Assembly (NCBI GenBank): GCA_039908535.1 | Contig: JAMOAW010000002.1 | Span: 1 to 64,000 of the forward strand | From: JAMOAW01 sp039908535 | GTDB lineage: Bacteria; Pseudomonadota; Magnetococcia; Magnetococcales; JADFZT01 | Direction of reading: 5' to 3' | Length of the DNA: 64,000 nt | Shown: one piece after another, positions 41,661 to 49,512 of the stretch | Layout of the letters: each line of letters starts with the position of its first letter | Numbering within the stretch: the first letter of the stretch is position 1 | The notes under the pieces: generated by a model | Database searches by the model: none | Told to the model about the DNA's origin: nothing | What the model saw: the letters and a program-made list of their open reading frames with translations, nothing else | Made by a program: the position numbers and the translations under genes

Positions 41661-43190
41661 TTATTTAATGGTCAATTGTAATTTTCCATCAACCACTGGA
41701 ACATTTAAAGCAGAAAATGAACTGCTTATTTTGTTCATATTATATCCCTGAATGACTTCAAGATCAGCACCCGATATCACGCTCGGCAATTTGTTCGTCA
41801 CATCTGTTGTTGCAGCAAAACATTGAATCGTTTCTACCGAGTTTGGATAATCAAAAACAATACTAAATGGCATATTACCATCTGGAAGTTCAATTCCGCC
41901 CTGCTTAAGAAGAGCATTTTGGTTAAATCGATTAGGAAAAATTTTAATGACAGAATGATTCCCTTGCTCCCAAAAGCAATAGGTATATGCATTCTCCGTT
42001 AGGTTTAGAGAGATGATCATACTCTCGCCCACTTTATATTCTTTTTTGGGTGAAGATAATAAAATTTGTAAATTTGTACTTGTTGCTTGATTGCCTCCTC
42101 TGGCTTCAATTTCACGGACAATTTTAATGTGTTTAGCAATATTGTCCGCAATAGGTATGTTTAAATATGCCTGAAGCCAAATATTCGACGGAACATTATC
42201 CAATGAATTGGCTGTGTAGTGTATATTTTGTTTCTTGAAAATCACATTAACAGCATCTATAGCCTTAGAAGAATTTCGTGGATATTCGTCTTGAAAATAT
42301 CCATATGCACCCAATATTAAGTCACCGATAGCCGCCGATCCATCCTCATTGATACTGTCTTCAATTTGACGAACCAACCTTTTATCAGGTTCAGATCCTG
42401 GTATAAGACGCCAATAGGGTACAGCAAACTGTCGTCCTAATAGTTGTACAACACTTACTTCTACAAGTTGTCGGATGGCCGCATGTACACCTTGTGACTT
42501 ACTGGCACTGCCAGACATTCCAATCCCAGATCCAAAAATAGAAAATGACCAACCGGATGATTTACTCTCTTTTTTAATATTAATCGTATTGGAGGTAAGG
42601 GCTCCAAGGGAGGTTTGGGAAACATAGTCCAACATGCTAAAATCAATGGTCATACGTGATTCATTAAAATCGTTATCATTAGACGTCCCTGCATCTACAG
42701 AAGAATTCCCAATAGGTATAGAAATATCCATATCTTTTGAGGTGCCTTTTGTAGAAACATCTTTATCAAATTCAGTAATTGCACCACTAATAACAAAATT
42801 GGGGATTTTGGTAAGCCGAATGCCTTGGCGAATGTTGATTTCATTGCTCATATATTGAGGATCGTAAGGAACATTGACAATAGGCATCCCAATCTTATTG
42901 ACTGCCGTCGTAACCATGCGCGTAATATCACTAGGCAATCCAGCACCGGCCGTATCATTGTTAATGGGTTTTATCTGAAAGTACATGGGATTAGATGATG
43001 AGCGTCCTGTGTACGTCCGCAAAAGTTTACCAAAATTGTATATTACTTCATCGTAATCTGTTTGACGGGTTGTTACGGCTTCCGTTTCTTTCATTTCAAT
43101 CACTGGCGCATCTGTGGCACAACCCGTTAATCCCAGCGGATAGACTCCTAAAATGGCAACCAGATGAAATAATCTCCAATTTTTTTTCAT
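41661..43190 (-). CDS. CsgG-like lipoprotein with C-terminal DUF4384-type domain
   Basis: 509 residues. The lipobox LTGC puts the lipid on Cys23 or so. The first 280 residues show the CsgG/HfaB-like pattern: YFQIKPIN..., NFVISGAITEFDKDV, MTIDFSMLDYVSQTSLGALT and GVHAAIRQLVEVSVVQLLGR, the fold of the curli secretion pore. The last 150 residues (LSSPKKEYKVGESMIISLNL, AYTYCFWEQGNHSVIKIFPN) fit DUF4384. The start overlaps the upstream small gene by four bases (ATGA). It is the likely outer-membrane component of this block; pore function is inferred from fold only. Confidence 0.65.
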   Translation of the reverse strand: MKKNWRLFHLVAILGVYPLGLTGCATDAPVIEMKETEAVTTRQTDYDEVIYNFGKLLRTYTGRSSSNPMYFQIKPINNDTAGAGLPSDITRMVTTAVNKIGMPIVNVPYDPQYMSNEINIRQGIRLTKIPNFVISGAITEFDKDVSTKGTSKDMDISIPIGNSSVDAGTSNDNDFNESRMTIDFSMLDYVSQTSLGALTSNTINIKKESKSSGWSFSIFGSGIGMSGSASKSQGVHAAIRQLVEVSVVQLLGRQFAVPYWRLIPGSEPDKRLVRQIEDSINEDGSAAIGDLILGAYGYFQDEYPRNSSKAIDAVNVIFKKQNIHYTANSLDNVPSNIWLQAYLNIPIADNIAKHIKIVREIEARGGNQATSTNLQILLSSPKKEYKVGESMIISLNLTENAYTYCFWEQGNHSVIKIFPNRFNQNALLKQGGIELPDGNMPFSIVFDYPNSVETIQCFAATTDVTNKLPSVISGADLEVIQGYNMNKISSSFSALNVPVVDGKLQLTIK

Positions 43191-43612
43191 TTTACTTCGA
43201 TTCCTTGCGTATGAACGGTCGTATTGATCTTTTTATTACGAATGTTGGTCCCTTTAAGAACATCCACCTGTCCTACATTAACATCAGGGTCTTCACCAGC
43301 AAGTTTGTTTATTTTTATTTCTTTATTGGTATCTACATAGTTGACAATTTTCTTTTTATTGTTATTATTATCAATTGTTTGGTTGCAAAGATTGTATGTC
43401 TTACCACCTGCCTGTTTTGTTTGACGTATTTGCTCATTTATTTCTTTGTCATCGCAGTACTGATAGGATGTATCCCCATAAGCACCCGAATTTTTTTGCA
43501 TCTCTTCGCGTTGCTTAATCAAATTACCTTGTAATGAGCCAGCCAAGAGAGATCCAGACGTAAGCACGATGACACTCAATATTGTAGCAAATTGAACAAA
43601 AATTTTTTGCAT
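43187..43612 (-). CDS. Small exported protein with one beta-repeat, coupled to the CsgG-like gene
   Basis: 141 residues with a signal peptide ending SLLAGS. The middle is Asn/Lys-rich with two cysteines (YQYCDD, YNLCNQ). The C-terminal 30 residues VNVGQVDVLKGTNIRNKKIN plus TTVHTQGIEVK match one unit of the 36-residue repeat found in the next genes (V-x-V/I-G-x-GT-x-I-x-N-x-x-I). Translational coupling to the CsgG-like gene makes it a candidate substrate, chaperone or pore partner. Confidence 0.6.
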   Translation of the reverse strand: MQKIFVQFATILSVIVLTSGSLLAGSLQGNLIKQREEMQKNSGAYGDTSYQYCDDKEINEQIRQTKQAGGKTYNLCNQTIDNNNNKKKIVNYVDTNKEIKINKLAGEDPDVNVGQVDVLKGTNIRNKKINTTVHTQGIEVK

Positions 43613-43690
43613 TTAGGTATCCCCATACACGCCAGAAAGTAACTTTTGAGATTTATATCCCAATAGTTAAACATAATATCACATGTAAGA

Positions 43691-44005
43691 TTAGTGAATC
43701 TTTACGCTACCAACATTCACTTGAGATTTACCAGAACTCGTGATATCGCCTGTCTCAGATTCTGTTTTAATCTCACTGTTTTGCATCTTTGTTCCTCGAC
43801 CAATATCGACACTGGATGCATTAACCGTTGAAGTGTCAGAAGCTTTAATATTGCCGGTTTTCGCACTTGTCTCGATTCTGCTGTTCTGAATTGTCGTACC
43901 TGGACCAGAATTACTCTCTTCGCTTAACGATGTAAGACTTCCAGCACATAAAGGATTCATGACAGCAAAAACAGCTACCAATGTAATGGCAGATACCAAT
44001 TTCAT
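43691..44005 (-). CDS. Small exported beta-repeat protein, paralogue 1
   Basis: 104 residues: signal peptide (MKLVSAITLVAVFAVMNPLC), then two 36-residue repeats. Each has the pattern GT-x-hydrophobic-QNS-x-I-x-T-x-x-x-TG-x-I-x-S-S/D-x-S-x-V-N-A/V-x-x-V-x-I, as in TTIQNSRIETSAKTGNIKAS and TKMQNSEIKTESETGDITSS. Alternating small/polar residues and conserved Asn/Gln suggest a parallel beta-solenoid or amyloid-like strand stack. AAGGAG lies 7 bases before the ATG. No known family recognised. Confidence 0.65.
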   Translation of the reverse strand: MKLVSAITLVAVFAVMNPLCAGSLTSLSEESNSGPGTTIQNSRIETSAKTGNIKASDTSTVNASSVDIGRGTKMQNSEIKTESETGDITSSGKSQVNVGSVKIH

Positions 44006-44077
44006 GTGAAAACTCCTTATTCTGTTTGGAGGATGAATAGTAGAATATATATTAAATAAAAATCATGTATAAAATAT

Positions 44078-44113
44078 ACAATCTTTACGCCAATAAATTG
44101 GCGTAAAGATTGT
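44078..44113 (-). terminator. 17-bp hairpin after beta-repeat paralogue 2
   Basis: Perfect arms ACAATCTTTACGCCAAT / ATTGGCGTAAAGATTGT with two central bases, just downstream of the stop of the gene at 44125-44433. A similar hairpin (ATATTTCATAC / GTATGAAATAT, 44529-44563) follows the next paralogue. Each small gene may thus have its own 3' end. Confidence 0.65.
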
Positions 44114-44124
44114 TCATTGATTGA

Positions 44125-44433
44125 TTATTGAATCTTGACACCACCCGCATTGACTTCTGACTTATCAGAAGCTTTGATATTGCCAGTATCTGAACTGGCT
44201 TTGATTTCAGAGTTTTGAATCGTGGTGCCACGTCCAATCTCAACAGTGGCTGCTCCGACTTTGGATTCGTCTGAAGCTTCAATGTTGCCAGTTTTGGCAT
44301 CGGTAGTAATTTTGGTATTCTGAATCGTGGTCTCTTTGCCACCACTACTAATGGCCGTTATGCTGTCCGCAGAGGCAGAACCAATGACAACAAAAAGAGA
44401 TGTAACAAAAGCAATGGCTGATAACGTTTTCAT
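44125..44433 (-). CDS. Small exported beta-repeat protein, paralogue 2
   Basis: 102 residues from MKTLSAIAFVTSLFVVIGSA; seven further codons open upstream, but the inner ATG gives a proper signal peptide with GGGGAG before it. The signal is followed by DSITAISSGG and two repeats (TTIQNTKITTDAKTGNIEAS; TTIQNSEIKASSDTGNIKAS) ending NAGGVKIQ. It is almost identical to paralogue 3 through signal and first repeat, showing recent duplication. Confidence 0.68.
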   Translation of the reverse strand: MKTLSAIAFVTSLFVVIGSASADSITAISSGGKETTIQNTKITTDAKTGNIEASDESKVGAATVEIGRGTTIQNSEIKASSDTGNIKASDKSEVNAGGVKIQ

Positions 44434-44574
44434 TTCGTTGCGTACTCCCCACAAAGATAGATAATTTGTTGCTTCAACATTTACTACATGACAAAAAAAT
44501 ATTCATTCATCTAATTCAAATAAAGATTATATTTCATACACTGAAAGTCAGCGTATGAAATATATTATATTTGA

Positions 44575-44886
44575 TTATTGAATTTTGACACTACCAGCAT
44601 CAACTTCTGACTTATCAGAAGCATTGATATTTCCGGTATCTGATTTGGCCTTTATTTCAGAATTTTGAATTGTCGTGCCACGTCCAATCTCAACAGTGGC
44701 TGCTCCGACTTTGGATTCGTCCGAAGCTTCAATATTTCCAGTTTTGGCATCGGTAGTAATTTTGGTATTCTGAATCGTGGTCTCTTTGCCGCCACCACTA
44801 CTAATTGCAGTTATGCTGTCTGCAGAAGCAGAGCCGATGACAACAAAAAAAGATGCTGCAAAAGCAATTATTGGAAACTTTCTCAT
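44575..44886 (-). CDS. Small exported beta-repeat protein, paralogue 3
   Basis: 103 residues: signal peptide MRKFPIIAFAASFFVVIGSA, DSITAISSGGG, then two 36-residue repeats (TTIQNTKITTDAKTGNIEAS; TTIQNSEIKAKSDTGNINAS) ending DAGSVKIQ. AAGGAG is 11 bases before the ATG. The hairpin at 44529-44563 follows the stop. The DNA upstream (44940-45060) is very AT-rich and then holds a family A repeat. Confidence 0.68.
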   Translation of the reverse strand: MRKFPIIAFAASFFVVIGSASADSITAISSGGGKETTIQNTKITTDAKTGNIEASDESKVGAATVEIGRGTTIQNSEIKAKSDTGNINASDKSEVDAGSVKIQ

Positions 44887-45064
44887 TTTGTTTTGTACTC
44901 CTTTGAAGAAGGAAAGGAACGATAGTTTGTAAATATAATTATATTACATCATAAGTATAGCATACATTGTGTTGCGATGTCAAGATCGTTTTTAATTTGA
45001 TTAATATATTTAATTATATATTTAATTTTTTTAAAATAATTATATTAATATAAAATATAATCCG

Positions 45065-45210
45065 AACGATGCCCTGCGGAAAAAAAATCAAATGCCAAAC
45101 CCTGGGGGATGAATCCCCCAGACCCCCTCTTTTTTTTAAAACTTAAAAAAAAGAGGGGGTCTGGGGGGCAGTTCTCCGCCCCCCAAAGGTCTTGATTTTT
45201 TCCGATACAT
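45065..45210 (+). repeat. Family A repeat, copy 6
   Basis: Complete copy: GATGCCCTGCGGA left end, CTGGGGGATGAATCCCCCAG hairpin, long AGACCCCCTCTTTTTTTT / AAAAAAAAGAGGGGGTCT hairpin, GGGGGGCAGTTCTCCGCCCC hairpin, and TTGATTTTTTCCGATACAT right end. It lies between beta-repeat paralogues 3 and 4. Confidence 0.85.
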
Positions 45211-45220
45211 TAAAATTTGA

Positions 45221-45529
45221 TTATTTAATCTTTACACCACCAGCATCAACATCTGAATTTCTTAATGCTTTAATATTTCCTGTATCAGAGGTTGTCTTAA
45301 TATCTGAGTTTTGAATTTTTGTGCCACGTCCAACTTCAACGATAGCCGCTCCAACTGTGGAATTGTCTGCACCTTCAATATTACCGGTTTTAGCCTCTGT
45401 ATTCAAAGTAGAATTCTGGATCGTGGTTGTATCGGTTGAACCACCTGAACTAAGTGCAGTTAGACTATTAGAAAAGGCCGATGTTATAAAAATAAAAGTA
45501 GAAACAACGAATGCAAATAATGAGAACAT
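45221..45529 (-). CDS. Small exported beta-repeat protein, paralogue 4, with start codon supplied by a repeat
   Basis: 102 residues from the ATG at 45529: MFSLFAFVVSTFIFITSAFS, NSLTALSSGGS, then two repeats (TTIQNSTLNTEAKTGNIEGA; TKIQNSDIKTTSDTGNIKAL). That length equals its paralogues. The ATG belongs to the end motif of a family A repeat (GGGCATTATG), which has inserted after an old start MKIF that is still visible at 45694. The whole 161-codon frame through the repeat is open from 45706. The signal peptide has lost the basic N-region (K) that the paralogues keep, so export may be impaired. Confidence 0.6.
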   Translation of the reverse strand: MFSLFAFVVSTFIFITSAFSNSLTALSSGGSTDTTTIQNSTLNTEAKTGNIEGADNSTVGAAIVEVGRGTKIQNSDIKTTSDTGNIKALRNSDVDAGGVKIK

Positions 45530-45683
45530 AATGCCCTGCGGGAAAAAAAAATCAAATGCCAAACCCTGGGGGATGAATCCCCCAGACCCCCTCTTTTTTT
45601 TAAAACTTAAAAAAAAAGGGTGGGGGGAATTGGGGGGTGGCTCTGCCCACCCAAAGGTCTTGATTTTATTTTTCCAATACATA
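45528..45683 (+). repeat. Family A repeat, copy 7 (inserted at the start of a gene)
   Basis: Left end CATAATGCCCTGCGGG, three hairpins (CTGGGGGATGAATCCCCCAG and so on), right end TTTTTCCAATACAT. Read on the minus strand it has no stop in the gene's frame and adds about 51 codons, so the frame of the interrupted gene is preserved. Confidence 0.8.
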
Positions 45684-45712
45684 AATATTTTCATTCCATA
45701 CTCCATAATATG

Positions 45713-45830
45713 AACATAATGCCATTCGGGCAGAAAATAAAAAACAAAAAACTGAGGATTGAATCCCCAGACTCCCTCTTTTTTTAAATATTAAAAGAAA
45801 AGGGTAGGGGATTGAGGGGAGCAGTTCTTC
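45713..45830 (+). repeat. Family A repeat, copy 8 (diverged, tandem with copy 7)
   Basis: GAACATAATGCCATTCGGGC left end, CTGAGGATTGAATCCCCAG hairpin, CTCTTTTTTTAAATATTAAAAG, and a decayed third hairpin GGGGAGCAGTTCTTCTC. It fills the gap between the interrupted small gene and the metacaspase gene's 3' end. Confidence 0.65.
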
Positions 45831-45844
45831 TCTGATTGATAAGC

Positions 45845-48343
45845 TTATTCTTTAACTACCTGAAAATCCATCCCAGTGGAATTAAAGACAGGTGTTTGGT
45901 CATCTGTTTTATATTTATATACCAACAAAGGGACTTCTTGATGCATGTAGGTCAGTAATTCTTTGACAAAAATTGTCCCGTCTTCAGGTTTTTTGTCGGC
46001 TTGACCATCTAAACCAGTCAATATCGAATAGGTAAATATACCGTGTCCTAGCTCTGTCAACTCATTAGCAGCTTGATTCCCCGTGGTGGCCGTCGCAATA
46101 TGAATTCCTGTTGCACGCGCCAATTTTGCCATAGAACGTTGCTTATCAAAACTGGCAAACGCAGGCAAAGCTGAACCAGAGTAACACGCATCAATAAGGA
46201 GTAAAATTTTTTGCGCACCTATGTGGGCGATATATGATTTGAGTTCATCTGATGAAAGACCTTGCGTAGTAACAGATTTTTCCTCACCATCAAAATTGGT
46301 TGGAATAAAATACCAACGATTATTCATAGACACACCATGTCCTGCAAAATATAAAACAACCGTATCTTCAGGGGGAATGCGTTGTAGAGAATCCAAAGAA
46401 GTTTCAATCTGCTTTTTGGTCGCTTTTTGGTCGTAAATTTCGTATGTTGTTATATTATTGAAAACATTTATATATTTTTTTAAGAAAAAATCAAGAACGC
46501 CTTTGGCATCTAACACAGAAAAATCAAGATTCATTTCTTGAATTTGGTATTGATTGATCCCTACAACAAAAATATGCAATTTTGGTTTTATAGAAGCTTG
46601 GGTGACAGAGTCACCACCCGTAGGTGGTGATGCCACTTCTGTAGACGCAGATTTGGCATCTGGTGCTGTCGGTCTCTGGTTGGATTTTTCATCTTTGAGC
46701 TGATAGGATAATTTTTCTTCAATCGGTTCGCTCTCTATAAGATCTTTACTTAAACCAACTGTTTTTAGTACATTTTGTCCATTTACCAATTCGACACGAT
46801 AAACCGTCTTTAACATTTCACCACTATCTTCAGTCAGATTTTCAGATGAAATAATTCGGCTTTTATCAATAATTTTTTGATTATGAAATAATCGGATCTC
46901 TTGAATTCCGCCGCCCTGATCCAGAGCATCAATACTCACATCCACCTCTTTAGAATAGCCGTTGGCATCAGGATTAACTGGTTTGATGATCATTTTAGGA
47001 GGCAGATAAAAACCATCGGATACCACCGGGACAACCGTGTTTTCTACAACATCTTTTTTTGCGAGAAGTTTACCAAGTAGGGCAGGGCGATAATAATTTT
47101 CAAGAAAGCCATCTAAAGCGAAAGAGTGTTGATCGCCTGCCCATTGAATGGCATCTAAACGATCTTCAATGGCACCGTCTAAGGTTCCATCAAAATAGCC
47201 TTCTGGTGTGACAACCGCCCATCCCTCTTGCATAGAAACCAGACGTGCGATCTCCTTACCCGTTTCTTGATTCCAAACACGAAGCGTTTGGTCTGTTCCA
47301 CCAGAGATCAACCAATCCTTCCCAGAGGCAAAAGTGACTGCATTGACCCCTTTTTGATGTCCCTCTAGGCGACGTATTTCGCGTCCATCGGAAACATTCC
47401 AAATGCGAAGGGTTTTATCCTGGCTGGCAGTGGCGAGGAAACGATGGTCTTGCGTAAAAGCCACTCCATTCACTTTTTCTTCATGCCCCGTGAATGTGGC
47501 CAATTTAGAACCGTCTGCAGGGTTCCAGAGATATGCTTGACCATCCTCGTGTCCTGTCACCAAAAATCGACCATCTGATGACCAAGCAATGCACAGAACA
47601 GCTCCTGTCGAAGCGTTCCATTCTAGAATAGGTTTTCCATCCATGGACCAAATTTGCACACGACCATCTGATCCCGCCGTTGCCAATGATTGATTATCAG
47701 GAGCAAGGACCAAACCGTTTATTTGTTTTTCATGCGTTTGGATTGTTGACAATGGAGAAGCTGTTCTGAGATCCCAAATGCGTAGGGTGCCATCTAGGCT
47801 GGAGGTAATCAGTCGTTTTCCGTCGCGGGTAGGAGCCACACCCGTCACACTTCCGGTGTGACCACGAAACGTAAGGAGGGTTTCTCTGGTCTCCATACGC
47901 CATAAACGCGCCGTACCATCCTCACTCCCAGTCACCAAAAAAGCTTTGCCAGCAGGGGCCATCGACAAATTTTTTGGTAAAGGCGTTCCAAAAAACTCTT
48001 CCAAATTTTCAACAAAGGCCACACTGCGTACAGGCTGATTATGACCTGTGAGATTGACCTCTCTCTGACCATTATCAACATTCCAAACTTGAACTGCATG
48101 ATTGCCGCTGGCACTTGCAAACCAAGTACCATCAGGACTAACAGCCACATCGTTGATGGCAGAACTATATCGAGATTGAATTTTAAACGTGGGTTTAAAA
48201 ATTTGTCGTGTGTTTTTTTGTATCGCTTTGACAATGGTTTTGCTGGAATTGAACATGGCTGGACGGCTCTCGGCTGGTTGGCTGAAAAAGAGCAATCCTG
48301 TCAAAATAGATATGAAGCAAAGGTAGACCAAAAAGCGTTTCAT
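45845..48343 (-). CDS. Secreted WD40-repeat metacaspase-like protein
   Basis: 832 residues. A signal peptide (VYLCFISILTGLLFFSQPAE, cleavage near ESR) sends it out of the cytoplasm. Residues about 60-385 form roughly seven to eight WD40 blades (repeated GHTGSVTGVAPTRDG, TLRIWDLRT, DKTLRIWNVSDG). After an Ig-like/linker region comes a caspase-fold domain (about 575-830) with catalytic His in YFAGHGVS and Cys in LLLIDACYSGSA, peptidase family C14. It would cleave after Arg/Lys or similar in the periplasm, with the WD40 propeller recognising partners. It lies in the block of small beta-repeat and CsgG-like genes on the same strand, so these are its plausible partners (inference). Confidence 0.82.
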   Translation of the reverse strand: MKRFLVYLCFISILTGLLFFSQPAESRPAMFNSSKTIVKAIQKNTRQIFKPTFKIQSRYSSAINDVAVSPDGTWFASASGNHAVQVWNVDNGQREVNLTGHNQPVRSVAFVENLEEFFGTPLPKNLSMAPAGKAFLVTGSEDGTARLWRMETRETLLTFRGHTGSVTGVAPTRDGKRLITSSLDGTLRIWDLRTASPLSTIQTHEKQINGLVLAPDNQSLATAGSDGRVQIWSMDGKPILEWNASTGAVLCIAWSSDGRFLVTGHEDGQAYLWNPADGSKLATFTGHEEKVNGVAFTQDHRFLATASQDKTLRIWNVSDGREIRRLEGHQKGVNAVTFASGKDWLISGGTDQTLRVWNQETGKEIARLVSMQEGWAVVTPEGYFDGTLDGAIEDRLDAIQWAGDQHSFALDGFLENYYRPALLGKLLAKKDVVENTVVPVVSDGFYLPPKMIIKPVNPDANGYSKEVDVSIDALDQGGGIQEIRLFHNQKIIDKSRIISSENLTEDSGEMLKTVYRVELVNGQNVLKTVGLSKDLIESEPIEEKLSYQLKDEKSNQRPTAPDAKSASTEVASPPTGGDSVTQASIKPKLHIFVVGINQYQIQEMNLDFSVLDAKGVLDFFLKKYINVFNNITTYEIYDQKATKKQIETSLDSLQRIPPEDTVVLYFAGHGVSMNNRWYFIPTNFDGEEKSVTTQGLSSDELKSYIAHIGAQKILLLIDACYSGSALPAFASFDKQRSMAKLARATGIHIATATTGNQAANELTELGHGIFTYSILTGLDGQADKKPEDGTIFVKELLTYMHQEVPLLVYKYKTDDQTPVFNSTGMDFQVVKE

Positions 48344-48426
48344 GGTTTTGTTAGCTTCCCCCCATAAAAAGAATCTTTATCTTTAATAAAATATTAAAAA
48401 AAATTTTTTTTGTCAAGAATATTTAC

Positions 48427-49299
48427 TTAATTTTTAAAATTTTTTATTAAATCAAAATTTGCATGTATTTTAGAAAGAATTCGGGGCCACTCCTTTACCC
48501 AGCAACATTGATGATCAAAACTGGCGATAACACGTACTGAAATGGTTTTTGGGTCAGCAAATTTATTTTGAAATGCATACGTCACTTCAGGAGGTACAAT
48601 ACGGTCCTGTGCTCCAATAAAATGAATTTGCGGTATATGTTGTAATGTCGAGGTATCCTCTGCTGGATCAAGGGAATCTGGCATACTAGAAACTCCGTGC
48701 CATTTGGTCCACATAGCGACATCTAAATTGGCGGCGATGGTCAATAACCAAGCAATATCCTTGCGCTCCCTCGCAATCAAGGTCGCCACAGTACCTCCTC
48801 CAGAATAACCAACCAGAGCAATGGAATCCGTTTTTGTTTGGGCTTTGACAACATCAATAACCCTTGCCATAGCCACAATCACCTCCTGCGAATAACGGTG
48901 AGAAGTCCAATAGCGAACATCACACTCTTTTGAAATATTATCAACAAATTGACAAGGTCTACTCACATATAAAACCTTGGATGAGGGATCCTGAAGAGCC
49001 AATTTTAAAGCAATCGGATTGGTCGGAGAGGGATTTTTTGAAGGTGTCCTTTGATTTAGCCAAGCCCTCCCATCGCCTTCAATGTAAACAACGAGTAAAT
49101 CACTTGGTTCTTTTAAAATACGCAAAAAACCTCGTAGATGAAAAAAACCTGTTTCCCATTCTACCGATGAAAATCCACTGTGCTGTGCTAATTCAGAGGC
49201 TTCTTGCCATCGCACCATCCAAGAAGGGGTGCAACTCACGCCCCATATGCTGCATAAACAGTATATAAAAATTTTTCGCCATTTGTTAGAAAAATACAT
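48427..49299 (-). CDS. Lipoprotein alpha/beta hydrolase
   Basis: 290 residues. The export signal ends in a lipobox-like WGVSC (Cys23). Alpha/beta-hydrolase hallmarks: nucleophile elbow VGYSGGGTVA (Ser near 165), acid FIGAQDRIVPP and a late His in FDHQCCW. The substrate is unknown; an esterase, lipase or acyltransferase acting at the envelope is likely. The gene is the first of the exported-protein block and is followed about 80 bases later by the metacaspase. Confidence 0.72.
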   Translation of the reverse strand: MYFSNKWRKIFIYCLCSIWGVSCTPSWMVRWQEASELAQHSGFSSVEWETGFFHLRGFLRILKEPSDLLVVYIEGDGRAWLNQRTPSKNPSPTNPIALKLALQDPSSKVLYVSRPCQFVDNISKECDVRYWTSHRYSQEVIVAMARVIDVVKAQTKTDSIALVGYSGGGTVATLIARERKDIAWLLTIAANLDVAMWTKWHGVSSMPDSLDPAEDTSTLQHIPQIHFIGAQDRIVPPEVTYAFQNKFADPKTISVRVIASFDHQCCWVKEWPRILSKIHANFDLIKNFKN

Positions 49300-49393
49300 T
49301 ATTTAAATCCTGATTTTCCCCAAATATTTTTTGTTTAATTTTTTTTATTCCAAAATCATGACGTACAATTTTTTTAAAAAAACTTAACATATC

Positions 49394-49422
49394 TTGACAT
49401 TTATATCAATATTTGATAAATT
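49394..49422 (+). promoter_or_regulatory. Sigma-70-type promoter for the FecR-like gene
   Basis: TTGACA (49394-49399), 17-base spacer, TAAATT (49417-49422), followed by an AT-rich leader of about 90 bases. Confidence 0.5.
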
Positions 49423-49512
49423 CTATATAAACATAAAGAAAAAAAATAAAAAGATGGCGTTTCTGACGCAATTAGGGTGAACGATTCTTCAATAATATGG
49501 AAGGATAGTGCT

